Source: Krasilnikovia cinnamomea
Lineage (GTDB): Bacteria; Actinomycetota; Actinomycetes; Mycobacteriales; Micromonosporaceae
Assembly (NCBI RefSeq): GCF_004217545.1
Contig: NZ_SHKY01000001.1
Location: 2,232,001-2,296,000, forward strand
DNA length: 64,000 bases
Direction: 5' to 3'
The translations under genes and the position numbers were made by a program. Of the stretch, positions 18,776-27,217 are shown in pieces; the stretch's first letter is position 1, and each line of letters opens with the position of its first letter. The notes under the pieces were generated by a model. The model was given only the letters and a program-made list of their open reading frames with translations, made no database searches and was not told the DNA's origin.

Positions 18776-19459
18776 TCAGCTGGCCTTGGGGGTGCCCAGG
18801 GCGGCGGTGATCGCCCGGCCCAGGGTGGCGACGACGAGCGCGACGCTGGGCCGCACGATCGAGTCCTCCAGGTTCACGCCGCCGGAGAAGCCCGCACCGT
18901 TGGCGATCTCCGCCAGCCGCTGGTGAGCGTGCGCGGCCTGGTCGGCGGGCAGCCGCAGGGCGGGCTCCATCCGGGTGGCGATGAGCAGCGTGGCCAGCGC
19001 GGCGGTGCGCTCGTCCGGCACCGCGTCGCTGATCAGGGCCCGGGCCAGACGGCCGCGGATCTCCGCCTCGTAAGCCGGGTCCGTGGTCGGGTACCGGTGC
19101 ACGTGGATGACGCCGAGCTGGGTCTCGTCGACGTCGCGCACCACACCCCGGGCCACCAGGTCGTCGAGGACCCGGGCGCGCAGGCCGTGGCGCAGCCGCT
19201 GGACCCACTGCGCCGGGGTATGCGGCTCGTCGGCCGCCGCCTTCGCCAGCACCGCGTCCTCGATCGGGTCGTTCACCGGCGTCGGGTCGATGACCTTCAG
19301 GTAGCCGTCGACATATGCGATGCGGCCCTTCAGCGCCAGGTCGACGAGCACGGCCGCGGCCATGCCGAGGTCCAGCCCGATTCGGGAGCCGGTCGCCTTG
19401 CCGGTCTCGTCGTCGTAGGCGAGCAGCAGCAATTCTTCGGCGAGCGCGATGGAGGTCAT
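18776..19459 (-). CDS. GPP34 (GOLPH3-like) family protein
   Basis: 227 residues of the GPP34 fold, bacterial relatives of the eukaryotic Golgi phosphoprotein GOLPH3/Vps74, which binds phosphatidylinositol-4-phosphate and holds glycosyltransferases in the Golgi. Typical features: the N-terminal ALAEELLLLAYDDETGK, the GLDLGMAAAVLVDLALKGRI helix pair (about 28-48), a basic middle with repeated Arg (WVQRLRHGLRARVLDDLVARGVV), and a C-terminal helical bundle. No signal peptide. The ATG at 19459 has no Shine-Dalgarno site but a TATCGT hexamer seven bases upstream, so it is probably leaderless. It is the third gene in line after galE and a large glycosyltransferase on the same strand, 95 bases behind the latter. 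Confidence 0.87.
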   Translation of the reverse strand: MTSIALAEELLLLAYDDETGKATGSRIGLDLGMAAAVLVDLALKGRIAYVDGYLKVIDPTPVNDPIEDAVLAKAAADEPHTPAQWVQRLRHGLRARVLDDLVARGVVRDVDETQLGVIHVHRYPTTDPAYEAEIRGRLARALISDAVPDERTAALATLLIATRMEPALRLPADQAAHAHQRLAEIANGAGFSGGVNLEDSIVRPSVALVVATLGRAITAALGTPKAS

Positions 19460-19466
19460 GCCCAGA

Positions 19467-19472
19467 ACGATA
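19467..19472 (-). promoter_or_regulatory. TATCGT -10 element for leaderless GPP34 transcript
   Basis: Minus-strand TATCGT ends seven bases before the GPP34 ATG, the same hexamer and spacing as before the cyclotransferase-like gene. It suggests GPP34 has its own promoter in addition to any read-through from the glycosyltransferase gene. Confidence 0.45.
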
Positions 19473-19554
19473 GTGTCCCGCCGCAGCTCCCGGGCTCCCG
19501 GCAACGGCCATGTCGCGCCGTCCAGACGGCACCCGGAACGCGTCGGTGGGCTGG

Positions 19555-22500
19555 TCACCCGGCGCGACCTGGCGCAGCGGAAAGCAGCCAGTCCACCAGG
19601 CGGGCGGCGGCGCGGCCGCCACCGTCCGCCTGGTGCGCGGCCGCGAACTTCTTGGCGGCCGCCGCGTACTCGTCCGCGATGGCCGCGACGTCCCGCACGG
19701 CCTCCGCCACCTCCGCCGAGGTGTGCAGCAGCGGGCCGGGCGAGCTCGTCCGCAGATCGACGTTCAGACCGGGCGACGCCTCGAACTCCGCCAGGTCGGG
19801 CACGTAGAGCAGCACCGGACGGCCGGTCGCCGCGTAGTCGGCCAGCAGCGCCGAATAGTCCGTGATCAGTACGTCGGCGGCCAGCAGCAGCCGGTCCGTC
19901 CGGGGGTACGCCGACACGTCCAGCACCCCCGGCGCCAGCCCCAGCACGTCGTCGATCAGCCCGGGGTGGCGCCGTACGAGCAGCTCGTGGCCCGGCGGGA
20001 GGGCGGCCGCCACCCGGGGCAGGTCGAGCAGCCGCCCCGGATCGCTCCAGCCCGGTCGGCGCAGGTCCAGCGGGCGGCGGGTGGGCGCGTACAGCACCAG
20101 GCGGGTGCCGGGTGGACGGTCCAGCCGGCGCAGGACCTCGGTCCGGGCCGCCTCCGGGTCCATCGTGCTCAGCGCGTCGTTCGCCGGGCGGCCGTACTCC
20201 AGGACCGGGCCGCCGAAGCGCAGTTCGGAACGCAGCACCGGGGTCGCCGACGGGCCGGGCGACGCGAGCGCCGTCCAGTGGCGAGCGTCCGAGCTGAGCT
20301 GGGTGACGAGGTCAGGGCCGAGCGGGTGCGCGGTGGCCAGCGCGCCGAAGCGGGCGACCGGCCAGCCCCCGCCGAGCCGCAGCACCACCTGGCCGTCGCG
20401 GGCGCGGAACCAGTGCGGCAGGGTGTCGTTGCAGACCAGCCAGCGGCTGGTGGCCAGCGCCTCGTACCACGCCGCGCCCCCCAGCGGCACCGGATCGGCG
20501 CCCGGCGGCAGCGGTTGACCGGGCTCGTAGGTCCAGGCCACCGGTGGGGCGTCGGGGCGGCCGACCAGCTCCGCGAGCAGGGCGGCCGGATCGTCGGGGA
20601 AACGCCGCCCGGGCGCGCCGTCGAAGAGCACCACGTCGCGCAGGCGCGGCGAATGACCGGCGCGCGGTTGCGGTGCCGGGGTGGGGACGACCGCCGGCGG
20701 ATCGTGGTCGGGACCGCCCGGGTCCGGGAAGTACGCGGCCCGCCACCGCTCCCGCTCGGCGGGGTCGCCGCGCGGTGCCACCACCTTGAGGGCCGCCCGG
20801 TCGGCGGCCGCCCGGCGCAGCACACAACGGATCCCGGTCACCGCGGGCGCGGCAGTGGGCAGCGCGGCCCGGACCGCGTCGGTGCAACCCAGCGGGACGA
20901 CGGTCGGGTGCCGGTGACCGGGCGAGCGGAACGCGAGATCCCAGGTACCGGCCGGCAGCGGGAGCGGTCCGGCCAGGCTGGGCGCGGCGGCCGGGTCGAC
21001 GACCACCTCCCACCGGCCGTCCGCGACCCGCAGCGGCAGCGCGATGTCGCGTCGCCACGCGCGCAGACGCACGAGCAGCTCGCCGGCCGCCGGGCGGGGG
21101 CTGTCGCCGCGCAGCAGCAGGGCGCCGTCCGGCCGCCACCGCGCCTCGGTGAGCACCGGGCCGGCCGGGCGCGTGCACAGCGACACCTGCCCGCCGACGG
21201 CGACCGCGGTGTACACCTCGTCGGTCCCCCACACGGTCCGGATCTGTTCGTACCCGACGTCGGCGACGAGCCTGGCCGCCTTGTCGCCGAGGACGAGATG
21301 GACACCGAGCCGCCGGGCGTACAGGCCGGCCGCGTGGTTGTCGGTGTGGTCGTCGAGGGCGACGCCGCCGATCGGCAGGCGGGCCGTGAACGTGGCGCCG
21401 TCCGCTCCGGTGCGCACCACCGCCTCGGCGCGGTGCACCGCGAGCCCGTGCGCCCGCAACTCGACCCGCACCGGCCCGGCCGGCCAGGTGCGCAGCCGCC
21501 CGTCGAGGACCAGGTCGTCGCCTTCGCGGCGGCTCGCCGTGAGCCAGCCGAGGGCCCGGGTCACCCGCAGGCGCAGCCGCCCGCCGACGGCCAGGGGACG
21601 GACCCAGACGCCGGGCGCGACCCGATGCCGCGGCATCGGCTCGGCCCAGTCGGCGGGCACCCGCAGCCCGTCGCGGCGCAGCCGCAGACCGCGGGTCGCG
21701 GCGACGGCCACGGTCCAGTTCCCGGTACGCCACCGGCCGCCGTGGCGCAACACGGCCGGGTCGAGCGCCACGGTGAACCCCCCGGCCGGCACCGCCGGAC
21801 CACGGTACGACCGGGGCCACAACGGCAGCTTGCGGCGGCTGCCGTCGGCCGAGAGCCACAGCATCCGCAGCGTCGGCCAGCGGCGCCCCGCGGTCCCGGG
21901 CACGTACGCGTACCCGGAGATCCGCAGCTTCCCGTCGCGCCAGGCGAGGCCGCGGACGCCGGACTCCAGCCGCCGCGTCGCGGGTCCGGCCGCCTCGGCC
22001 CGCGGGGCCCGGTAGCCCCGGTCGACGAGTTCGACGAGCGCGTCGATGCGCCGCTGGCGGATCAGCCGCCACTGTGGGCGCAGGCGGGCGGGCAAGCGCT
22101 CGATGACGGCGTCGCCCACCTCGTCGAGGTACGCGTTCGCCAGGTCCAGGAACGTCGTGCGGAACACCTGCGGCGCGTCCGGCAGGTACTGCGTCGCGGA
22201 GTTGAGCTTGTCCCAGATCGCCTGTTCCTCGTACACCCGGCACAGGTCGCCGTGACCCGCGTCGATCAGCGCCCGGCGGGTCAGGTCGACCGAGTGGAAG
22301 CGGTCGACGAGGTTGCGCACGTCGTGGTCCGACTGGGTGATCGAGCGGACGGAACCCTCGCGGACCCGCCAGTAGTAGATGGTCTCGGCGACGACCGCGA
22401 CCTTCGTGGCGCAGGCGTGGGCGGGGACGGTGACGGGCGCGTCCTCGTACAGGCGGCCGACCGGGAAGGTGAAGCCATGTGCGTCCCAGAACGTACGCCG

Positions 22501-22998
22501 GAAGAGCTTGTTCCAGATCGTCCGGTCGCGCAGCAGCCGGTGGTGGTCGCGGACGTGGGTGGCGAGGTCGGTCGCGCGGATGGCGCCGTCGTGCGGGTAC
22601 CCCAGGTAGTGCCCGCGCGAGCTGAGCCGGTGCACGCCGCCGCTGGCGAAGTCGGCGCCGCCGGACAGCGCCCGCAGCAGCATCTCGTACGCGTGGGCGG
22701 CCAGCACGTCGTCGCTGTCGACGAACGCCAGGTACTCGCCGGTGGCGTACCCGACGCCGGTGTTGCGGGCCGCGCTCAGGCCCGCGTTGGCCTGGCGGAC
22801 GAGCTGGAACCGGTCGTCGTCGGCGACGAACTGTTCGGCGATGTCGGCGCTGCCGTCGGTGGATCCGTCGTCGACGCAGATGACCTGCAGCTCGCGGTGG
22901 GTCTGGCTGCGCAACGAGTCGAGGCAGTCGCCGAGGAACGGCACCACGTCGTAGATCGGCACGACGACGCTGACGAGCCCCGCGACGAGCTCCGGCAC
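19555..22998 (-). CDS. GT2 glycosyltransferase fused to a CDP-glycerol glycerophosphotransferase-like domain (degenerate)
   Basis: 1147 residues. Residues 1-320 are a GT2 GT-A glycosyltransferase (SVVVPIYDV, DDGSTDGS near 45, FVDSDD near 93, LYEDAP near 185). Residues about 350-780 hold three beta-sandwich-like modules, each opening with a line such as WRDGKLRISGYA, EGDDLVLDGR or RPDGALLLRGD. Residues 800-1147 resemble TagB/TagF glycerophosphotransferases (LVLYAPTRR, LLVRRHPGL, ITDYSALLADYA). The TWHG motif that supplies one catalytic His in TagF reads LGGGWPVARFG here (about 873-883), so polymerase activity is doubtful. Probable role: teichoic-acid-like envelope glycan synthesis at the cytoplasmic membrane face. 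GTG start with GGGAGG eight bases upstream; 93 bases downstream of galE. Confidence 0.82.
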   Translation of the reverse strand: MPELVAGLVSVVVPIYDVVPFLGDCLDSLRSQTHRELQVICVDDGSTDGSADIAEQFVADDDRFQLVRQANAGLSAARNTGVGYATGEYLAFVDSDDVLAAHAYEMLLRALSGGADFASGGVHRLSSRGHYLGYPHDGAIRATDLATHVRDHHRLLRDRTIWNKLFRRTFWDAHGFTFPVGRLYEDAPVTVPAHACATKVAVVAETIYYWRVREGSVRSITQSDHDVRNLVDRFHSVDLTRRALIDAGHGDLCRVYEEQAIWDKLNSATQYLPDAPQVFRTTFLDLANAYLDEVGDAVIERLPARLRPQWRLIRQRRIDALVELVDRGYRAPRAEAAGPATRRLESGVRGLAWRDGKLRISGYAYVPGTAGRRWPTLRMLWLSADGSRRKLPLWPRSYRGPAVPAGGFTVALDPAVLRHGGRWRTGNWTVAVAATRGLRLRRDGLRVPADWAEPMPRHRVAPGVWVRPLAVGGRLRLRVTRALGWLTASRREGDDLVLDGRLRTWPAGPVRVELRAHGLAVHRAEAVVRTGADGATFTARLPIGGVALDDHTDNHAAGLYARRLGVHLVLGDKAARLVADVGYEQIRTVWGTDEVYTAVAVGGQVSLCTRPAGPVLTEARWRPDGALLLRGDSPRPAAGELLVRLRAWRRDIALPLRVADGRWEVVVDPAAAPSLAGPLPLPAGTWDLAFRSPGHRHPTVVPLGCTDAVRAALPTAAPAVTGIRCVLRRAAADRAALKVVAPRGDPAERERWRAAYFPDPGGPDHDPPAVVPTPAPQPRAGHSPRLRDVVLFDGAPGRRFPDDPAALLAELVGRPDAPPVAWTYEPGQPLPPGADPVPLGGAAWYEALATSRWLVCNDTLPHWFRARDGQVVLRLGGGWPVARFGALATAHPLGPDLVTQLSSDARHWTALASPGPSATPVLRSELRFGGPVLEYGRPANDALSTMDPEAARTEVLRRLDRPPGTRLVLYAPTRRPLDLRRPGWSDPGRLLDLPRVAAALPPGHELLVRRHPGLIDDVLGLAPGVLDVSAYPRTDRLLLAADVLITDYSALLADYAATGRPVLLYVPDLAEFEASPGLNVDLRTSSPGPLLHTSAEVAEAVRDVAAIADEYAAAAKKFAAAHQADGGGRAAARLVDWLLSAAPGRAG

Positions 22999-23091
22999 AG
23001 TCCTGGCCTCCCGCTCAGCGGTGTCGGCCCGCTCCTCCCCTGAGGAAAGATACGCCGGTCGTGGCGCTGCCCGGGGTTGCCGCGCGCCGGG

Positions 23092-24105
23092 TTACCGCTG
23101 GCCGCGGTCCAGGTCGGGCAGCACCCGGTCGCGCTGCTGTACCCAGGCCAGCGAGTCGCGGATGCCGTCGGCGACCGTGTGTTCGGCCCGCCAGCCCAGC
23201 AGGTCGGCGGCCCGGGTGCTGCGGGTGTAGGCGCCGACCGAGTCACCGGGGCGCCGGGGCGCCGCCTGGACCTCGACCGGGGTGTCGACGACCTGGTTGA
23301 AGGCCTCGACGAACTCCAGCACGGTGGTGCCGGTGCCGGTGCCGAGGTTGATGACCTGGTAGCGCGACTCGTCGGTGAAGAGGGTGTCGAAGACCTCGAC
23401 CGCGCGCAGGTGGGCACCGGCGAGGTCCCAGACGTGCACGTAGTCGCGGATGCCGGAGCCGTCCCGGGTCGGGTAGTCCAGCCCGGTCACCGGGAACGGC
23501 TGTCCGGCGTGGTAGGCGGCCACCAGCTTGCCCAGCGCGTGGCTGGGCGCGGGCAGCTGCAGCCCCGTACGCATCTTGGGGTCGGCGCCGATCGGGTTGA
23601 AGTAGCGCAGCGAGAGCACCCGCAGCGGGGTGCTGGCGGCGATGTCGGTCAGCATCTGCTCGACGACGAGCTTGGTCCGGGCGTACGGGCTCTGGGCCGA
23701 CACCGCGGAGTCCTCGTGGACGCTGAAGTCCTCGCCGGGCTCGTAGATCGAGGCCGAGGAGCTGAACACGAACCGGGTGACGCCCTTGCCGATCAGGCGG
23801 TCGACCAGTTCGAGGGTCTTCGAGACGTTCTCGCGGTAGTAGCGGATCGGGTGTTCCACCGACTCCGGCACGACGATGAGGGCCGCGCAGTGCACGACGG
23901 CCTCGATGTCCGGATGGTCCGCGAAGATCCGGTCCAGGACCGCGGGGTCGGCGATGTCGCCTTCGTAGAAGGACCTGCCCGCGCAGAACTCCCGGCGCCC
24001 GGTGACCAGATTGTCCAGGATGACCGGGTGGTGCCCGGCGTCGAGCAGGCAGGACGCGATGGTGCTGCCGATGAATCCCGCACCGCCCGCGATGAGCACC
24101 TTCAC
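23092..24105 (-). CDS. galE: UDP-glucose 4-epimerase (first of two)
   Basis: 337 residues, extended short-chain dehydrogenase. NAD-binding GGAGFIGS at residues 7-14, LDNLVTG near 32, SSSASIYEP with the catalytic Ser near 120, YARTK catalytic pair near 147, RYFNPIGAD near 175, and DGSGIRDYVHVWDLAGAH near 235. Interconverts UDP-glucose and UDP-galactose, or the N-acetylated forms. GTG start at 24105 with AAGGGA upstream. It differs from the second galE (57738) and its position before the glycosyltransferase gene suggests it serves the envelope glycan locus, while the other belongs to galactose catabolism. Divergent from the second large glycosyltransferase. Confidence 0.88.
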   Translation of the reverse strand: MKVLIAGGAGFIGSTIASCLLDAGHHPVILDNLVTGRREFCAGRSFYEGDIADPAVLDRIFADHPDIEAVVHCAALIVVPESVEHPIRYYRENVSKTLELVDRLIGKGVTRFVFSSSASIYEPGEDFSVHEDSAVSAQSPYARTKLVVEQMLTDIAASTPLRVLSLRYFNPIGADPKMRTGLQLPAPSHALGKLVAAYHAGQPFPVTGLDYPTRDGSGIRDYVHVWDLAGAHLRAVEVFDTLFTDESRYQVINLGTGTGTTVLEFVEAFNQVVDTPVEVQAAPRRPGDSVGAYTRSTRAADLLGWRAEHTVADGIRDSLAWVQQRDRVLPDLDRGQR

Positions 24106-24361
24106 GAAATGTCCCTTTCCGATCAACGGTCTGCCCGGCGAGAGTAGCGGACGTCGCCGAGACGTCGGGCCGGTCGATGCTAGCCGCCGGGTGCGCCGGT
24201 GCCGCCTCTGGCTGTAACGTATGAACCTGGCCGCCCCGGACATCCCCCTGTCCGCCCCCCACCGCGTTGCCGCGCTGCCCGCAGCGGCGCGACATTCCGG
24301 CGGTGTCGCCCGAGTGCCCTGCGCGGCGTCGCCCTGGTGCCATAGAAAGGACCAGTCAGTC
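24106..24361. promoter_or_regulatory. Divergent promoter region of the envelope glycan locus
   Basis: 256 bases between galE (minus) and the GT2-TagF fusion (plus). TAACGT (24215-24220) fits a plus-strand -10 hexamer with a leader of about 135 bases; I see no convincing -35. AAAGGA at 24345-24350 is the likely ribosome site for the GTG at 24362. No clear operator repeat. Confidence 0.3.
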
Positions 24362-27217
24362 GTGACCTCGCCCACCCCCCGGCCCGACGTCACGGTGGTG
24401 GTCATCGTGTACAACGACGCACACCGGATCGAGGCCGCGGTCCGATCCGTGCTGGACCAGTCGTTGCGCAGCCACGAGGTGATCGTCGTCGACGACCACA
24501 GCACCGACGCCACCCCCACGGTGGCGCAGCGCCTGGCCGACGAGCACCCCGACCTGGTCCGCTTCATCCGCCTGCCCGCCAACTCGGGCCATTGCGGCGC
24601 CCCCCGCAACGCGGGCGTCCGGCAGGCCCGCGGCCGGTACGTGATGTTCCTGGACAGCGACGACACGATCGACCGGCACGCCTGCCGCAACCTGGTGGCA
24701 ATGGCCGAGGAGTCCGGCGCCGACATGGTGGTCGGCCGGTGCGTACGCCACGACGTGCCCACCGGCAAGGAGCAGTCCTGGATGCCCTGGCTGGTGCAGC
24801 GCAAGGTGGTCCACGAGTCGCTGCGCGACCAGCCCGAACTGCTCTACGACGTGCTCTCGACGAACAAGCTCTACCGGCACGACTTTCTGGTCCGGGAGAA
24901 CCTGGTCTTCCTGGAGGACCGTCTCTACGAGGACAACCTGTTCTCCGCCCACGCGTACCTGACCGCCAAGAAGATCGCGGTGATCCCGCAGCGGATCTAC
25001 ACCTGGAACATCGAGCCGAAGGCCCGCTCGATCACCAGCCGGGCCGCGGACCTGCGCAACATCACCGACCGGATCGCGGTCACCCGGGAGATCGACAAGC
25101 TGCTGGCCCAGCACGACACCGGCGAGCTGCGGCTGCAGAAGGACATCCGGTTCCTGGAGAACGACCTGCGGATCCACCTGGCGGGCTTCGGCCAGTTCCC
25201 GGAGGCGACCCAGCGCGCCCTGCTCGACGTCGCCCGCCCGTACGTGCAGACCCTGCAGCCCGAAGCGTTCCGGCAGGCCAAGCCGCTGCCCGCGATCGCG
25301 GCCTACATGGTCCGCCAGGACGACCTGGCGGGGGTCGCCGCCGCCCACGACTACATGGTCGGCAAGGGCGCCAAGAGCCTGCTGAGCACGGACCTGGTGG
25401 TCCGCGACGGCCGGGTGTTCTGGTGCGACCGCCACCTGGACGACCCGCTCGGCCGCGAGGTGCTGGACGTCACCGAGTTCGGCTTCCAGGATCTGCCGCT
25501 GGCCAAGCTGCGGCTGGGCAGCCGGATCACGGGCATCGAGCGCTCCGGCAGCACGGTCACGATCAGCGGCGCGATCACCAACCCGCTCGGCCGGCTCGGC
25601 ACGATGGCCAAGCCGAAGGCCCAGCTGGTGGTGCGCGCCCGGCGCAACCGGCGCCGCCAGTTCACCCTGCCCGCCAAGCTGGCGGTCTCCGGCACCGAGG
25701 CGACCTGGACGGCCAGCTTCGACCCGGCCCGGGTGCTGCGCCCCGTCGGCCTGGTGGACATGGTCTACAACGTCGTGCTGCGGATCCGCACCGCCGCCCA
25801 GACCATCGACCTGCAGCTGTTCGCCGACGACCCGGTGATCGACGACCTGCGGCTGGCGGTCCGGCCGCGGCTCACCCGGCTCGTCGCGGACCGGATGGAG
25901 GCCTACCGTACGGACGCGGGCAACCTCGCGCTGCGGCTGGCGGCCGAGGGCCGCAAGGCCCGGGCCGGCGACGCCACGGTCCACCGGCTGCGCTCGCAGC
26001 CGCTCGGCGCCCGGCTCTGGAGCACCGCCGGGACCCTGCGGCGCGACCTGCGGCAGCGGATGAACCAGCGCAAGACCAAGCTGGCCTGGTACGACAACGT
26101 CTTCTCGCGGCTGCCGATCAGCAAGCGGACGATCGTCTTCGAGAGCCACATGGGCAAGCAGTTCTCGGACAGCCCGCGCGCCATCTACGAGGAGCTCAAG
26201 CGCTCGGGGGTGCCGTTCCGCGCGGTGTGGGCGCACTCCGAGGAGCACCCGAACGGCTTCCCGTCCGACGTCAAGCTGGTGCGCCGGCAGTCCTACGCCT
26301 ACCTGCGCGAGCTCGGCCGGGCCCGGTACTGGGTGGACAACCAGGGCTTCCCGCACGACCTGCGCAAGCGGTCCGGCACCACGTACATCCAGACCTGGCA
26401 CGGGTCGGCGTTCAAGCGGATGGGCTTCGACGAGGCGACCATCAAGAGCCAGACGGCCGGGCAGCAGCAGCGGCTGCAGGACGCGATCGACCGCTTCGAC
26501 GTGTTCCTCGTCCGCACCGAGCACGACGTCCGCACGTTGACCAGGGGCATGCGGGTGCACTCGGAGCTGATGCGGGTCGGCTACCCGCGCAACGACGTCC
26601 TGGTGCGGCAGGACAACCCGGACGAGGTGGCGGCGCTGCGCAAGTCGCTGAACCTCACCGACGACCGCAAGGTCCTGCTCTACGCGCCGACCTTCCGTCC
26701 CCAGGAGATCGGCCGGTGGTCGAAGGGCCTGACCCTGCCGTTCTCCCTGGACGACTTCGTCGAACGCTTCGGCGACGACTACGTGCTGCTGATCCGCCCG
26801 CACTACCTCGCGTCGTTCGCGATGCCCCCGAGGTACGCGCACTCGGTGCGCAACGTGGCGAACGTCCACGACGTCACCCCGCTGATGCAGATCGCCGACG
26901 CGGTGATCACGGACTATTCGTCGCTGATGTTCGACTACGCGCTGCTGGGCCGTCCGATGATCTTCCACGTGCCGGACTACGACGACTACGTCGGCAACAG
27001 CCGGGGCTCCTACTTCGACCTGGCCGAGGTGGCCCCTGGCCCGCTGACGCGGACCCCGGACGCGCTGTTCGCCGCGCTCGCCGATCTGGACAAGCTCCCG
27101 GACCGCTTCGCCGAACAGCACCGCGCCTTCGTGGCCCGGTTCTGCGAGTACGACACCGGCAACGCGGCGAAGGCCGTGGTCGAACGTTTCTTCGCCCCAG
27201 GAGCGCGCCGTGGCTGA
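24362..27217 (+). CDS. GT2 glycosyltransferase fused to CDP-glycerol glycerophosphotransferase (TagF-like)
   Basis: 951 residues. Residues 1-320 are a GT2 domain (VTVVVIVYND, DDHSTDATP near 44, MFLDSDDTID near 97, LYEDNLFSAH near 190). Residues 350-500 form one beta-sandwich module. The C-terminal part (about 560-951) is a canonical TagF/TagB domain: QTWHGSAFKRMG near 677-688 with the catalytic His, VLLYAPTFRPQEIG near 775, LLIRPHYLASF with the second His near 815, and ITDYSSLMFDYALLGRPMIF near 850. It should add a sugar and then glycerol-phosphate (or polyol-phosphate) units to a lipid-linked acceptor. Start GTG 24362; the 3' end overlaps the GT4 gene by eight bases, so the two are coupled. 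An intact paralogue of the fusion at 19555. Confidence 0.86.
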   Translation: MTSPTPRPDVTVVVIVYNDAHRIEAAVRSVLDQSLRSHEVIVVDDHSTDATPTVAQRLADEHPDLVRFIRLPANSGHCGAPRNAGVRQARGRYVMFLDSDDTIDRHACRNLVAMAEESGADMVVGRCVRHDVPTGKEQSWMPWLVQRKVVHESLRDQPELLYDVLSTNKLYRHDFLVRENLVFLEDRLYEDNLFSAHAYLTAKKIAVIPQRIYTWNIEPKARSITSRAADLRNITDRIAVTREIDKLLAQHDTGELRLQKDIRFLENDLRIHLAGFGQFPEATQRALLDVARPYVQTLQPEAFRQAKPLPAIAAYMVRQDDLAGVAAAHDYMVGKGAKSLLSTDLVVRDGRVFWCDRHLDDPLGREVLDVTEFGFQDLPLAKLRLGSRITGIERSGSTVTISGAITNPLGRLGTMAKPKAQLVVRARRNRRRQFTLPAKLAVSGTEATWTASFDPARVLRPVGLVDMVYNVVLRIRTAAQTIDLQLFADDPVIDDLRLAVRPRLTRLVADRMEAYRTDAGNLALRLAAEGRKARAGDATVHRLRSQPLGARLWSTAGTLRRDLRQRMNQRKTKLAWYDNVFSRLPISKRTIVFESHMGKQFSDSPRAIYEELKRSGVPFRAVWAHSEEHPNGFPSDVKLVRRQSYAYLRELGRARYWVDNQGFPHDLRKRSGTTYIQTWHGSAFKRMGFDEATIKSQTAGQQQRLQDAIDRFDVFLVRTEHDVRTLTRGMRVHSELMRVGYPRNDVLVRQDNPDEVAALRKSLNLTDDRKVLLYAPTFRPQEIGRWSKGLTLPFSLDDFVERFGDDYVLLIRPHYLASFAMPPRYAHSVRNVANVHDVTPLMQIADAVITDYSSLMFDYALLGRPMIFHVPDYDDYVGNSRGSYFDLAEVAPGPLTRTPDALFAALADLDKLPDRFAEQHRAFVARFCEYDTGNAAKAVVERFFAPGARRG

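Noticed and set aside
24221-24361. N-terminal extension of the GT2-TagF fusion from an ATG at 24221
   Set aside because: The extension is Ala/Pro/His-rich without homology to the GT2 fold, and AAAGGA before GTG 24362 gives a better start.
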